From Sphingopyxis sp. JAI128 (lineage in GTDB: Bacteria > Pseudomonadota > Alphaproteobacteria > Sphingomonadales > Sphingomonadaceae): a stretch of DNA of 64,000 nucleotides. Shown in pieces: positions 24,426 to 33,166 of the stretch. Numbering within the stretch: the stretch's first letter is position 1; every line of letters begins with the position of its first letter. A program made the position numbers and the translations under genes. Below the pieces are notes generated by a model that did not search any database, was not told the origin of the DNA, and saw nothing but the letters and a program-made list of their open reading frames with translations. The DNA lies in NCBI RefSeq assembly GCF_014207235.1, contig NZ_JACHDA010000002.1, positions 558,001-622,000 of the forward strand, in the 5' to 3' direction.

Positions 24426-26426
24426 TCAATCGCGCAGGTCGGGCGGCGTCGCCTCAGTCTTCAGCATCGCGATCGCCTCGGCGAGCGGCATGACGCGCTG
24501 GCCATCCTGCCCCAGCGTGCGGATCGCGACGGTGCCCTCCTCGGCCTCGCGCTTGCCGACGACGAGCAGATGGGGGACCTTGGCGAGACTGTGCTCGCGG
24601 ACCTTGTAATTGATCTTCTCGTTGCGCAGGTCGCTGTCGGCGCGGATGCCTGCGGCGACGAGCTGATCGAGGGCATCCTTCGCATAATCGTCGGCGTCGC
24701 TGACGATCGTCGCGACCACCGCCTGCACCGGCGCGAGCCAGGTCGGGAAGCGGCCCGCAAAATGCTCGATCAAAATGCCGATGAAGCGTTCGTAGCTGCC
24801 GAAGATCGCGCGATGGAGCATCACCGGGCGGTGGCGCTCGCCATCCTCGCCGATGTACGACGCGTCGAGCCGGTCGGGCAGCACGCGGTCGGACTGGATC
24901 GTGCCGACCTGCCACGTCCGGCCGATCGCGTCGGTCAGGTGCCATTCGAGCTTGGGCGCATAGAAGGCACCCTCGCCCGGCAGTTCTTCCCAGCCATATT
25001 GTTCGGTCGCGAGCCCCGCCTCGACCACGGCATTGCGCAGTTCGTCCTCCGACTTGTCCCACATCTCTTCGCTGCCGAAGCGCTTTTCGGGGCGCAGCGC
25101 GAGCTTGATCGCATAGGTGAAGCCGAAATCCTTGTAGATGCGATCGGCAAGCGCGCAGAAATTGCGCACCTCCTCGACGATCTGGTCCTCGCGGCAGAAG
25201 ATATGCGCATCGTCCTGCGTGAACTGGCGCACGCGCATCAACCCGTGGAGCGCGCCATGCGGTTCGTTGCGGTGGCAGCAGCCGTTTTCGTAAAGGCGCA
25301 GCGGCAGGTCGCGATAGGACTTCATGCCCTGGCGGAAGATCAGCACATGCGCGGGGCAGTTCATCGGCTTGAGCGCCATCCATTCGGCGGCGTCGGAGAC
25401 GATCGGCCCTTCGTCCTCGGTGTTCGGCACCTCGTCGGGGATGACGAACATATTCTCGCGATATTTGCCCCAATGGCCCGACTGTTCCCACTGGCGCGCG
25501 TCCATCACCTGCGGCGTCTTGACCTCCTGATAGCCCGCGCCGTCGATCGCGCGGCGCATATAGGCCTCCAGCTCGCGCCAGACGCGGAAGCCGTTGGGGT
25601 GCCAGAAGACCGAGCCATGCGCTTCCTGCTGGAGGTGGAACAGGTCCATCTCCTGCCCCAGCCGGCGATGGTCGCGCTTTGCCGCCTCTTCCAGCCGGAC
25701 GAGATGTTCGGCGAGCTGCTTTTTGTTGAGCCAGCCGGTGCCATAGATGCGCGAGAGCTGCGCATTCTTCTGGTCGCCGCGCCAATAGGCGCCCGACACG
25801 CGCGTGAGTTTGAACGCCGCAGGGTCGAGCTTGCCTGTCGAGGCGAGGTGCGGACCGCGGCACATGTCCATCCAGCCCTCACCGCTGCGATAGACAGTGA
25901 GTTCTTCGCCCTGCGGCAGTTCGGCGGCCCATTCGGCCTTGAACGTCTCGCCGTCCGCCTGCCATTTCGCGATCAGCGCGTCGCGTTCCCACACTTCGCG
26001 CGTGAGGGGGAGGTCGGCGGCGATGATCCGCCGCATCTCTTCCTCGATCAGCGGCAATTCCTCGTCGCGGAACGGGCCATGCTCGGCGGTCGGCGCGAAG
26101 TCGTAATAGAAGCCGTCGTTTGTCGACGGGCCAAAGGTGATCTGCGTGCCTGGAAACAGGTTCTGCACCGCCTCCGCCAACACATGCGCATAATCGTGGC
26201 GCACCAGTTCGAGCGCATCGGCCTCGTCGCGGCTCGTCACCAGCGCGAGGTTCGTGTCCGCCTCAAGCGGCCGCATGATATCGCGCAGTTCGCCGTTGAC
26301 CTTCGCGGCGAGCGCTGCCTTCGCGAGGCCGGCTCCGATATCGGCCGCGATCTCGGCCGCGGTAGTCCCGCGCACGACTTCACGGGCAGAGCCATCGGGA
26401 AGGGTGACACGGATCATCTCGGACAT
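24426..26426 (-). CDS. thrS: Threonyl-tRNA synthetase
   Basis: A 666-aa class II synthetase that charges tRNA-Thr. Domains in order: TGS ([20 protein letters not shown]), the editing domain with [11 protein letters not shown] and the zinc-like HxxxH plus DMCRGPHL, the catalytic core with class II motifs 2 and 3 ([45 protein letters not shown]), and the C-terminal anticodon-binding domain. The core zinc ligands (Cys in MNCPAHV, His residues) are present. The ATG at 26426 has no good Shine-Dalgarno; instead a terminator-like hairpin ends two bases before it. An ATG three codons later is the alternative. Confidence 0.97.
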   Translation of the reverse strand: MSEMIRVTLPDGSAREVVRGTTAAEIAADIGAGLAKAALAAKVNGELRDIMRPLEADTNLALVTSRDEADALELVRHDYAHVLAEAVQNLFPGTQITFGPSTNDGFYYDFAPTAEHGPFRDEELPLIEEEMRRIIAADLPLTREVWERDALIAKWQADGETFKAEWAAELPQGEELTVYRSGEGWMDMCRGPHLASTGKLDPAAFKLTRVSGAYWRGDQKNAQLSRIYGTGWLNKKQLAEHLVRLEEAAKRDHRRLGQEMDLFHLQQEAHGSVFWHPNGFRVWRELEAYMRRAIDGAGYQEVKTPQVMDARQWEQSGHWGKYRENMFVIPDEVPNTEDEGPIVSDAAEWMALKPMNCPAHVLIFRQGMKSYRDLPLRLYENGCCHRNEPHGALHGLMRVRQFTQDDAHIFCREDQIVEEVRNFCALADRIYKDFGFTYAIKLALRPEKRFGSEEMWDKSEDELRNAVVEAGLATEQYGWEELPGEGAFYAPKLEWHLTDAIGRTWQVGTIQSDRVLPDRLDASYIGEDGERHRPVMLHRAIFGSYERFIGILIEHFAGRFPTWLAPVQAVVATIVSDADDYAKDALDQLVAAGIRADSDLRNEKINYKVREHSLAKVPHLLVVGKREAEEGTVAIRTLGQDGQRVMPLAEAIAMLKTEATPPDLRD

Positions 26427-26428
26427 CG

Positions 26429-26468
26429 AAAAAGGGGCCTTTCTTGCGGGGTAAAACAGCGCCCCTTT
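26429..26468 (-). promoter_or_regulatory. thrS: Terminator-like hairpin abutting the thrS start codon
   Basis: On the minus strand AAAGGGGC (26468-26461), a 22-base loop and GCCCCTTT (26438-26431) form an 8-bp perfect stem followed by a run of five T ending at 26429. Then come CG and the thrS ATG. The form is that of an intrinsic terminator, but its place, occupying the ribosome binding site, suits an attenuator or translational operator. It could instead be the end of the upstream acyltransferase transcript. Confidence 0.6.
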
Positions 26469-26546
26469 GCCAGCATGCGATATGGGCGGCAAGGGGCGGA
26501 TTCACAACCAGGCTGGCAACGACGAACAGCCGCGGGCTGTCCCCCA

Positions 26547-28445
26547 TCACTCTCCTGCCGGGCCCGTGATCGTTTGGTCGATATAGGTAGCGTATCTGCG
26601 CACGAAGGAGGCATTGAGATGGGATTCGTCGAGATATGCGGGGTTGCCGTCGGCGTCCGCCACCCGGCACGAAATTCCCGAACATAATGTCTCGAACGGG
26701 TCGATCACGATGGCGCCCTGCCGTGCGGCTATCCGCCGTATGAGGCGATTCAGCTCCACCAGTCCATCGCGCGCCTTGCGGCCGTCGCGGTATTCCGCGG
26801 GGCTGTATCGAAGGTCGCCGAGCCGCGAGCCGGTCAAAAGGTCGCGAGGTCCAAAGCCCTCCCCCGTCGGGATGCTGAGGACGATGAATTTCTGCTTGCC
26901 CGCCGGGATCGTCTTCAGAAATCTTTCGAAGGAAGCCGCAGCATTTGGGTCGGTGAGCAACGACCGAAGATTGACCCACTGCTGGGCAATCACAACGGCC
27001 TTGACCTCATCCAGCCGCACCAAACGGTCGATTTCCGCCAACTTCCCGGCGCAGTCGCGTTGCTGCGCGGCCCAGCTCAGGCGAAGCGAAGTGACACCCG
27101 CCTTTCGTTGCAAAAATCGCGCTGGGGCTTCCCGGGTTGCCGTCGATCAGGAACGAGACGCGCGGCGCATATTGCTCCATGTTCGAATCGCCCACGAAAA
27201 GCACCGCATCGTCCGCGCGCCCTTTCTTGCGATAGAAGGTGTAGTCCAGAAAACTTTTCTGGACCGTCATGTCCCGCGACGGATATTCCCAATCATTGAC
27301 GGCGCGAACGACCCGTTCGAGGTCCGGCCGGTCGAGACGGTTGGATACCGGTCCGGTCCAGAACAACAGCCCTGCGACGCCGATCGCCGTCATGACGCCT
27401 GCCAGGATCAGCGCGATCGCCCCGGTGTTTCTGCGCCGGATCGGCCGTTCGAACAGAAGATATGTCATCCACGCCAGAATGATGGAGAGGCCAACGAGCC
27501 CGATACGATGGATGGCCCCAAGCGAACTGGTCATGACCAGCGTCTTTGCCCAGACGAGCAAGCTCCAATGCCAGAGATAGAGGGGATAGCTGATGAGCCC
27601 GATCCAGATCATCGGGGGGAACGCGAGGAGCCGGTTCGGCAATGCCGCCGACCCCGCCGCGATCAGCGCCGCGGTGCCAAGCGTCGGCAGCAAAGCGTAA
27701 AGGCCGGGAAAAGGGCTGGCGTCGGTTATGAGCAAGACGCCGGCGAGAAGCATGGCGACGCCGGCAAAGGCCAGCCGATTCCCTGTCCGACGTCCGAAGC
27801 CGCCGCCTTGCAGACGCCAATATGCCAACATCCCGCCTATCGCGAGTTCAAAAAAAAGCGGGACAGTGGCGAATAATAGGCAGCCGTGGGGTCCTGGAAA
27901 GTCGCGTAGGGGCTGTAGACAAGCGAACCGAGCGCGAGGAGACCGACAATCCAGATAAACCGGCGCCGCGACGCGAAAGCCAGAATCAAGGGCCAGACAA
28001 TATAGAACTGCTCCTCGATCGCGAGGCTCCAGAGGTGGAGCAGCGGCTTTGTATCGGCGGCGCTGTCGAAATAGCCCGCCTCTCCCCAAAAGGCGAAATT
28101 TGCAACAAAAGCTGCGCTGGCGGCGATGTGCTTGCCCAGTTGCTCGAACTCGTTCGGCACCAAGCTGTACCAGCCGAGCGCCGCGTTGAATCCAAGAACC
28201 ACGACGAGCGCCGGAAAAATCCGGTTGATCCGGCGGGTATAGAAATGGAGATATCCCCACGTTCCGCGGTTCATCTGCCCGAGGATGATCGTCGAAATGA
28301 GGTAGCCGGAGATGACGAAAAAGACATCGACCCCGATGAAGCCCGCTTTGATATGGTTTGGGAAAAAATGATATCCTAGGACCAGCCCCACAGCGACCGT
28401 ACGCAGGCCATCGATATCCGGTCGGTAATTCACGTTTTCGGACAA
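26547..28445 (-). pseudogene. OafA/YrhL-type acyltransferase with SGNH domain, broken by two frameshifts
   Basis: The intact gene would encode about 633 aa: an acyltransferase-3 membrane domain (N-terminal YRPDIDGLRTVAV, the HFFPNHIKAGFIGVDVFFVISGYL block, LWSLAIEEQFYIVWP) and a C-terminal SGNH domain (FVGDSNMEQYAP ... PAYLDESHLNA). Such proteins O-acetylate surface polysaccharides. The frame breaks first at eight consecutive A on the plus strand (27850-27857, T8 in the message), where SRFF should continue into ELAIGGMLAYW but reads LNSR-stop. A second break lies near 27075-27080 (ELGR... to QQRDCAGKL), where one extra C would explain the shift. The outer parts share one frame. The start is TTG 28445 or GTG 28433. 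Composition is lower in GC than neighbouring genes, suggesting transfer. Confidence 0.8.
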
Positions 28446-28601
28446 ACCATTATTCCCGTCTGCGTCGCTTTGTGCGTGCGGCGCGACTGCATGGCATGGG
28501 CGGCGAATGTCAAGAGGCGGGAGATAGAAGCAGCATCGGTTGAGTTGTGGCACATATGGCTGGAAAATCGCACCCGGCAGGCTAGGCTGGGGTCGTGGTC
28601 G

Positions 28602-28934
28602 ATGCCCCCTGCCACCAGCACCGCTTTCTATGAAAAGCTCGGCCTGTCGATTGTCAGCGACTATGGCAGCTATCGCCTACTCGAGGATGGCAAGGGCTGG
28701 CAGCTTCACCTGACCAACGAGTCGCAACCTACATGGCCCGAGCGCGACGAGAACCCGTTCGGCCTGTATCTGTACTCCGAGCGCGTCGACGAATTGGCCG
28801 AACGGGTGCGCGAAGCGATCCTCGGCCCGGTGAAGGCGCCGACGCACAAGCCGTGGGGCATGTACGAGTTCGCGCTGTCCGATCCCGACGAGACGCTGGC
28901 GCGCGTCGGCTGGTCGAGCCGGTTGACGAAGTAG
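28602..28934 (+). pseudogene. VOC (glyoxalase-like) protein, probably missing its first strand
   Basis: 110 residues from the ATG at 28602. The sequence enters the VOC fold in mid-motif at ATSTAFYEKLGLSIVSDYGS and then runs normally through HLTNESQPTWPERDENPFGLYLYSERVDEL to a complete C-terminal half with WGMYEFALSDPDETLARVGW. VOC proteins normally start with a beta strand carrying the first metal or substrate residue about ten residues earlier (compare the intact gene at 31451); here the upstream bases do not encode it. The truncation point lies between the divergent acyltransferase gene and this gene. An in-frame extension to 28470 exists but looks random. It may be a decayed remnant; function unknown. 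Confidence 0.6.
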
Positions 28935-29038
28935 GGCGGTCGCTTTCTGCTAGCGAGCTTGTCATTATGTCAACGTCGGTTGACTTCGTAGCGGCGAATA
29001 TGTAAAGCTACCTTGTCTATCAGATAAGGATGTTTGAC

Positions 29039-29659
29039 ATGGCCGAGAAGACGAAAAATGTTGGAAAGGGCTTCTCGGGTCGCCAACCTGGCTTCTGGGC
29101 GGCGGCCTTTGCGCTGGCGATGTGCGCTATCGCCTTTGCTGAGCATCGCGGCCTTCTGGGCGGCTGGCGGTCGCTACCGTTTGTCGCAGCGGCGACGCTG
29201 TTTCTTTTTCCACTGACAAAGGCGGCGAACAATCGGCAAGCCGCCGCAGGCGCGCTGTCGCCGGCGACACGGCGATATAATCGGCGCATGTTGATCTGGT
29301 CCCTCGGTTATGTCCTGTGTCTGGGCATAGCGATGACCGTTCGCAACTATCTTCACCCGCAAGGCGCCCTGCTGTGGGGGATCGCCGTCCTGCCTTCGGT
29401 GCCGATGATCTTCTTCGTGTGGACGCTGGCGCGCTATGTGGTCGAGGAAGAGGATGAATATCTGCGATATCGACAGACCAGCGCCGCCCTGATCGGCCTC
29501 GCGCTTGTCCTTCTGGCCGGAACGCTATGGGGCTTTCTGGAAACCTTCGGCGTCGCTCCGCATGTCCCCGCCTGGTGGGTGGTGCCGGTCTGGGCGATTG
29601 GCCTGGGACTGGGCCAGATGGTCATGACGTCGGCCGAACGGCGCACGGGCCGGACATGA
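29039..29659 (+). CDS. Integral membrane protein paired with an XRE regulator
   Basis: A 206-aa protein with six likely membrane helices (FWAAAFALAMCAIAFAEH, LPFVAAATLFLFPL, LIWSLGYVLCLGIAMTV, LLWGIAVLPSVPMIFFVWTLARYV, AALIGLALVLLAGTLWGFLETF, WVVPVWAIGLGLGQMV). Between helices 4 and 5 is the charged loop VVEEEDEYLRYRQT. No enzyme motif is seen. Its stop overlaps the start of the XRE gene (ATGA), so the two are translationally coupled, a common layout for a membrane protein under a small phage-repressor-like regulator. I use the ATG at 29039, eight bases after AAGGA; ATG 29030 overlaps that ribosome binding site. Confidence 0.8.
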   Translation: MAEKTKNVGKGFSGRQPGFWAAAFALAMCAIAFAEHRGLLGGWRSLPFVAAATLFLFPLTKAANNRQAAAGALSPATRRYNRRMLIWSLGYVLCLGIAMTVRNYLHPQGALLWGIAVLPSVPMIFFVWTLARYVVEEEDEYLRYRQTSAALIGLALVLLAGTLWGFLETFGVAPHVPAWWVVPVWAIGLGLGQMVMTSAERRTGRT

Positions 29660-29847
29660 AGAACCGATTGAAGGTCCTCCGCGCGGAGCGCGACTGGAGC
29701 CAGCAGGACCTCGCCGATCGACTCGAGGTGTCGCGCCAGTCGGTCAATGCGATCGAGACCGGTAAATATGACCCGTCGCTTCCCCTCGCCTTTCGCATCG
29801 CAGAACTGTTCGACATGCGGATCGAAGAGATTTTCTTGCGCGGCTGA
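29656..29847 (+). CDS. XRE/Cro-type transcriptional regulator, minimal
   Basis: A 63-aa protein consisting only of a helix-turn-helix: MKNRLKVLRAERDWSQQDLADRLEVSRQSVNAIETGKYDPSLPLAFRIAELF. The recognition helix is SRQSVNAIETGKY. The C-terminal FDMRIEEIFLRG is shared by the YgzD/YozG group of tiny regulators that typically pair with a membrane protein. It overlaps the preceding membrane-protein gene by 4 nt. It probably controls its own operon; no clear operator was found in the 104 bases before 29039. Confidence 0.93.
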   Translation: MKNRLKVLRAERDWSQQDLADRLEVSRQSVNAIETGKYDPSLPLAFRIAELFDMRIEEIFLRG

Positions 29848-29912
29848 CCGGCAACCTTGCCCCCCCGCCCCCGCCCCGCTAGGGCGGCCGCAGCCGCAAA
29901 GGAGCCGTCCCC

Positions 29913-30167
29913 ATGTTCAAGCGCCTGTTCGTCGATCACCCCAAGAGCGTCGATGAAAATTATATCGAGCATTTCGGCGTTGCGTCGAAATTCGGCGTCA
30001 CGATGATCTGGGGCGGCCTGTGCGCGCTCGTTCATGCCGTGGTGCCCGGTTGGTGCATCACGACAGGCAGCGACACGATCCAGCGGCTCAACCACATCAT
30101 GGTCGAAAAGCGGCGTGCCAAAGGGCAGGCCGTGATGCAGATGAGCACGATCGACTGGGTCATCTGA
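29913..30167 (+). CDS. DUF6356-like small protein
   Basis: An 84-aa protein, MFKRLFVDHPKSVDENYIEHFGVASKFGV followed by one hydrophobic segment (TMIWGGLCALVHAVVPGWCI) and a conserved-looking tail TTGSDTIQRLNHIMVEKR. The HPKSV...Y.EH start and TGSDT..RL..IM.EKR tail correspond to a small family annotated in sphingomonads as DUF6356 (from memory). It is possibly membrane-associated through the single helix. A good AAAGGAG lies eight bases before the ATG. No functional information exists; the following hydrolase gene is on the same strand 65 nt away. Confidence 0.8.
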   Translation: MFKRLFVDHPKSVDENYIEHFGVASKFGVTMIWGGLCALVHAVVPGWCITTGSDTIQRLNHIMVEKRRAKGQAVMQMSTIDWVI

Positions 30168-30232
30168 TCGCGGTGCGTTCGTCCACGCACGATATGCCGT
30201 TCGCATCGGGCGGGAAATGAGGGCCGAGCTTC

Positions 30233-30994
30233 GTGAATGATTCCGCTGCCCCAGCTTATCTGGACCGTCCCGGCCGCCCCCGGCTCGCCTATCGCCACAC
30301 GCCGGGCGCTGGTTCGACGATCGTCTTCCTGCCCGGCTATATGTCCGACATGGCGGGGGGCAAGGCGACCGCGCTGTTCGACTGGGCGGTGGCCGAAGGG
30401 CAAAGCTGCCTGCTGCTTGACTATGCGGGATGCGGGCAGTCGGACGGACTGTTCGCCGACCAGACCCTGCTCGACTGGCGGGGGGACGTGCTCGATCTGA
30501 TCGACGCCAACACCCAAGGCCCCGTCGTGATCGTCGGATCGTCGATGGGCGGCTGGCTGATGCTGCTCGCGGCACTGGCGCTTGTCCAGCGCGACGGGAC
30601 GGGGCGCGTCGCAGGCCTTGTCGGCATCGCCGCCGCGCCCGATTTCACCGACTGGGGTTTCAGCGAGGACGAAAAGGCGATCATCCTTGCGGAAGGCGCG
30701 TTGGTCGAGGAAACGCCCTACAGCGATCAGCCCTATGTCACCGCGCGCGGATTTTTCCAATCGGGCGAAGCGAACCGGCTGCTCGATACCGAAATCCTCC
30801 TCACCTGCCCCGTGCGCCTGCTTCATGGCCAAGAGGATGGCGACGTGCCGCCCGAGATCAGCCTGCGCCTGTCGGTCGCGCTTGCAAGCGAGGATGTGCA
30901 GGTAACGCTGATCAAGGGCGGCGACCACCGCCTGTCGCGCGACACCGATATCGCGCTGCTGATCGACACGGTCGCGCGGCTTGCCACCAACTAG
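30233..30994 (+). CDS. Alpha/beta hydrolase (ABHD10-like thioesterase)
   Basis: A 253-aa soluble alpha/beta hydrolase. The nucleophile elbow is IVGSSMGGWL (GxSxG with Ser near residue 106), an oxyanion strand IVFLPGYMSDMAGGKA precedes it, the acid is in LHGQEDGDVP, and the catalytic His is in GGDHRLS. The overall pattern and LLDYAGCGQSDG resemble ABHD10-type acyl-protein or acyl-CoA thioesterases. The start is GTG 30233, with a distant GAGGG. A 4HBT thioesterase follows 9 nt later, so the run of hydrolase, thioesterase, two VOC proteins and glyoxalase II may be one transcript. Confidence 0.88.
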   Translation: MNDSAAPAYLDRPGRPRLAYRHTPGAGSTIVFLPGYMSDMAGGKATALFDWAVAEGQSCLLLDYAGCGQSDGLFADQTLLDWRGDVLDLIDANTQGPVVIVGSSMGGWLMLLAALALVQRDGTGRVAGLVGIAAAPDFTDWGFSEDEKAIILAEGALVEETPYSDQPYVTARGFFQSGEANRLLDTEILLTCPVRLLHGQEDGDVPPEISLRLSVALASEDVQVTLIKGGDHRLSRDTDIALLIDTVARLATN

Positions 30995-31003
30995 AGGAAC
31001 ATC

Positions 31004-31441
31004 ATGGCTCGCAGCGATTTCAAATTCAGCGTCAGGAAGCGCATCCGCTATGCCGAAATCGACGCGCAGGCGGTGGTGTTCAACAGCCGCTATCTCGAAT
31101 ATTTCGACATCGGCATCACCGAATATTGGCGCGGAGTCGGCGTCTATGATCGCTGGCCGGCGCATAGCAGCCCCGAATTCCACGTCGCGCGCGCCGAGGT
31201 CAATTATCGCGCGCCGATCCTGCTCGACGAGGAAATCGAGATTTGCGTGCGCGTGGCGCGCGTCGGCACCAGTTCGATGACCTATGTGTTCGAGCTACAC
31301 GGCGCGGGCAAAGACGATCTGCGCGCCGACGGGCAGCTCGTCTATGTCCATGTCGCCAAGGCGCAGGGCGCGCCCGCGCCCGTGCCCGACGAATTCCTAT
31401 TCCTGTTCGAAGCGTTTGAAGCGCGCCCGCTTCGCGCCTAA
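31004..31441 (+). CDS. Acyl-CoA thioesterase, hotdog fold (YbgC/4HBT type)
   Basis: A 145-aa hotdog-fold enzyme. RIRYAEIDAQAVVFNSRYLEYFDIGITEY is the 4-hydroxybenzoyl-CoA thioesterase signature, in which the Asp of EIDAQ is the usual catalytic acid. The central VNYRAPILLDEEIEICVRV strand also fits. It hydrolyses acyl-CoA thioesters in the cytosol; chain-length preference is not readable. GAGGAACATC lies before the ATG. It begins 9 nt after the alpha/beta hydrolase stop and ends 9 nt before the VOC gene, consistent with an operon. Confidence 0.92.
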   Translation: MARSDFKFSVRKRIRYAEIDAQAVVFNSRYLEYFDIGITEYWRGVGVYDRWPAHSSPEFHVARAEVNYRAPILLDEEIEICVRVARVGTSSMTYVFELHGAGKDDLRADGQLVYVHVAKAQGAPAPVPDEFLFLFEAFEARPLRA

Positions 31442-31450
31442 TATGACGCC

Positions 31451-31888
31451 ATGATCAAATATCTTCACACGATGATCCGCGTGTCGGATCCGCAAGCCAC
31501 CGTCGATTTCTTCAAGCTGATCGGGCTCGAGGAGACACGCCGTTTCGATAACGAAGCCGGCCGCTTCACTCTGATCTTCCTCGCTGCCCCCGGACAGGGC
31601 GATGTGGCCGAGGTCGAGCTGACCTATAACTGGCCGCCCGAGGACGGCAGCGCGCCCGAGCAATATAGCGGCGGGCGCAATTTCGGGCATCTCGCCTACC
31701 GGGTCGACGATATCTATGCGACCTGCCAGCGGTTGATGGATGCCGGGGTGACGATCAACCGCCCGCCGCGCGACGGGCATATGGCGTTCGTGCGCTCGCC
31801 CGACGGCATTTCGGTCGAACTGTTGCAGGACGGCCATCTGCCGCCGCAGGAACCCTGGGCCTCGATGCCCAACACCGGCGCCTGGTAG
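31451..31888 (+). CDS. Lactoylglutathione lyase-like VOC protein (glyoxalase I)
   Basis: A 145-aa VOC-fold enzyme resembling glyoxalase I, which isomerises the methylglyoxal-glutathione hemithioacetal. The start IKYLHTMIRVSDPQATVDFFKLIGL supplies the first metal ligand (His6). VAEVELTYNW gives a Glu, NFGHLAYRVDDI a His, and GISVELLQ the last Glu; these are the four ligand positions of GloA. The two halves fit betaalphabetabetabeta repeats. With the glyoxalase II gene 0.5 kb downstream on the same strand, a methylglyoxal pathway role is likely. Confidence 0.87.
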   Translation: MIKYLHTMIRVSDPQATVDFFKLIGLEETRRFDNEAGRFTLIFLAAPGQGDVAEVELTYNWPPEDGSAPEQYSGGRNFGHLAYRVDDIYATCQRLMDAGVTINRPPRDGHMAFVRSPDGISVELLQDGHLPPQEPWASMPNTGAW

Positions 31889-31899
31889 AAACCGCGAGG

Positions 31900-32307
31900 A
31901 TGCCGGGCCTGTTGATCAATATCGACGTGCCCGACCTTGTCGCTGGCGAGCTTTTCTATACCAGCGCGCTGGGGCTGACCGCGGCGCGGCGGTTCGACGA
32001 CGACATTCTCGAACTGACCGGCTGCGAAATATCCCTCTATCTGATCGCCAAGCCCGCCGGCTCGGCGATCGGCCCCGGCGGTGGCGATTTCCGCCGTTAC
32101 GGCCGGCACTGGACGCCGGTCCACCCCGACTTTTCGGTCGGCGATCTCGACGATGCGATCCGGCGCGCCGTTGCGGCGGGCGCCGTGCAGGAGGGCGAGA
32201 CATTGGACCTGCCCTATGGCAGACAGGCGATGTTCGCCGATCCCTTCGGCAACGGATTCTGCCTGATCGAGTTCAACGAACGGGGCTATGACGCCCTTGC
32301 GCGTTGA
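31900..32307 (+). CDS. VOC family protein
   Basis: A 135-aa glyoxalase/bleomycin-resistance fold protein. LLINIDVPDLVAGELFYTSALGLTAARRF is the first module and FSVGDLDDAIRRAVAAGA with MFADPFGNGFCLIEF the second. The metal-ligand positions differ from glyoxalase I: the first His is absent, HPDFSV and IEF could supply a His and a Glu. It may therefore bind rather than isomerise, or act on another substrate. It sits between the glyoxalase I-like gene (11 nt) and glyoxalase II (66 nt). GCGAGG precedes the ATG. Confidence 0.82.
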   Translation: MPGLLINIDVPDLVAGELFYTSALGLTAARRFDDDILELTGCEISLYLIAKPAGSAIGPGGGDFRRYGRHWTPVHPDFSVGDLDDAIRRAVAAGAVQEGETLDLPYGRQAMFADPFGNGFCLIEFNERGYDALAR

Positions 32308-32373
32308 CCCTCGACCAAGGCCCGCTGGCGCCCGCTCCGTCTTGAAGGTGCGAGACGCTGGAAAGGAGACATC

Positions 32374-33102
32374 ATGGCTGCGCTGGAAATCGTCCGTATT
32401 CCCGTCCTCAGCGACAATTATGTCTGGCTGGTCCACGATCCCGTCAGCGGGGCGACGATGGTGGTCGACCCCGCGGTCGCCGATCCCGTGCTGGCGGCGG
32501 CGGCGGAACGCGGCTGGACGATCACCGATATCTGGAATACCCACTGGCACCCCGATCACACCGGCGGCAATGCCGCGATCCGGGAAGCCACCGGTTGCAC
32601 GATCACCGGCCCCGCCGCAGAATATGCACGCATCCCGACGCTCGACGTGCAGGTGAAGGGCGGCGACAAGGTCAAGCTCGGCGAACACGTCGCCGACGTC
32701 TGGGACGTCCCCGCACACACCGCGGGGCACATCGCCTATCATTTCGCCGATGATCTAGCGATCTTCGTCGGCGACACGATGTTCGCGATGGGGTGCGGCC
32801 GGTTGTTCGAGGGCACCGCCGAGCAGATGTTCGCCAATATGCGGAAGCTCGCGACGCTCGACGAGGCGACGCAGGTCTATTGCGCGCACGAATATACGCT
32901 TTCGAACGCGCGCTTTGCGGTGACGGTCGATCCGGACAATGAGGCGCTGGCCGCGCGGCTGGCGGCGGTCGAAGCCGCGCGCGCCGCGGGCGAGGCGACG
33001 GTGCCGACAAGCATCGGAGAGGAGCGCGCGACCAACCCCTTCCTCCGCGCGCCGAGCGCCGCCGAACTTGGCCGTATCCGAGCGCTGAAAGATGCCGCCT
33101 GA
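32374..33102 (+). CDS. gloB: Hydroxyacylglutathione hydrolase (glyoxalase II)
   Basis: A 242-aa metallo-beta-lactamase-fold enzyme that hydrolyses S-lactoylglutathione to lactate and glutathione. Metal ligands are in THWHPDHTGG (HxHxDH), VPAHTAGHI, FVGDTMFAMGCGRLFEG and CAHEYTLSNARFA. The C-terminal helical domain that binds glutathione is present and ends with NPFLRAPSAAEL. The length fits the family. AAAGGAGACATC lies upstream of the ATG. Together with the gloA-like gene 0.5 kb upstream it forms a complete two-step glyoxalase route. Confidence 0.95.
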   Translation: MAALEIVRIPVLSDNYVWLVHDPVSGATMVVDPAVADPVLAAAAERGWTITDIWNTHWHPDHTGGNAAIREATGCTITGPAAEYARIPTLDVQVKGGDKVKLGEHVADVWDVPAHTAGHIAYHFADDLAIFVGDTMFAMGCGRLFEGTAEQMFANMRKLATLDEATQVYCAHEYTLSNARFAVTVDPDNEALAARLAAVEAARAAGEATVPTSIGEERATNPFLRAPSAAELGRIRALKDAA

Positions 33103-33166
33103 TGTCCACGCTTCAGCGCGCGTTCATACGCCTTTGCTATCCCGATCCGACTCAAGGAGCATTTTC

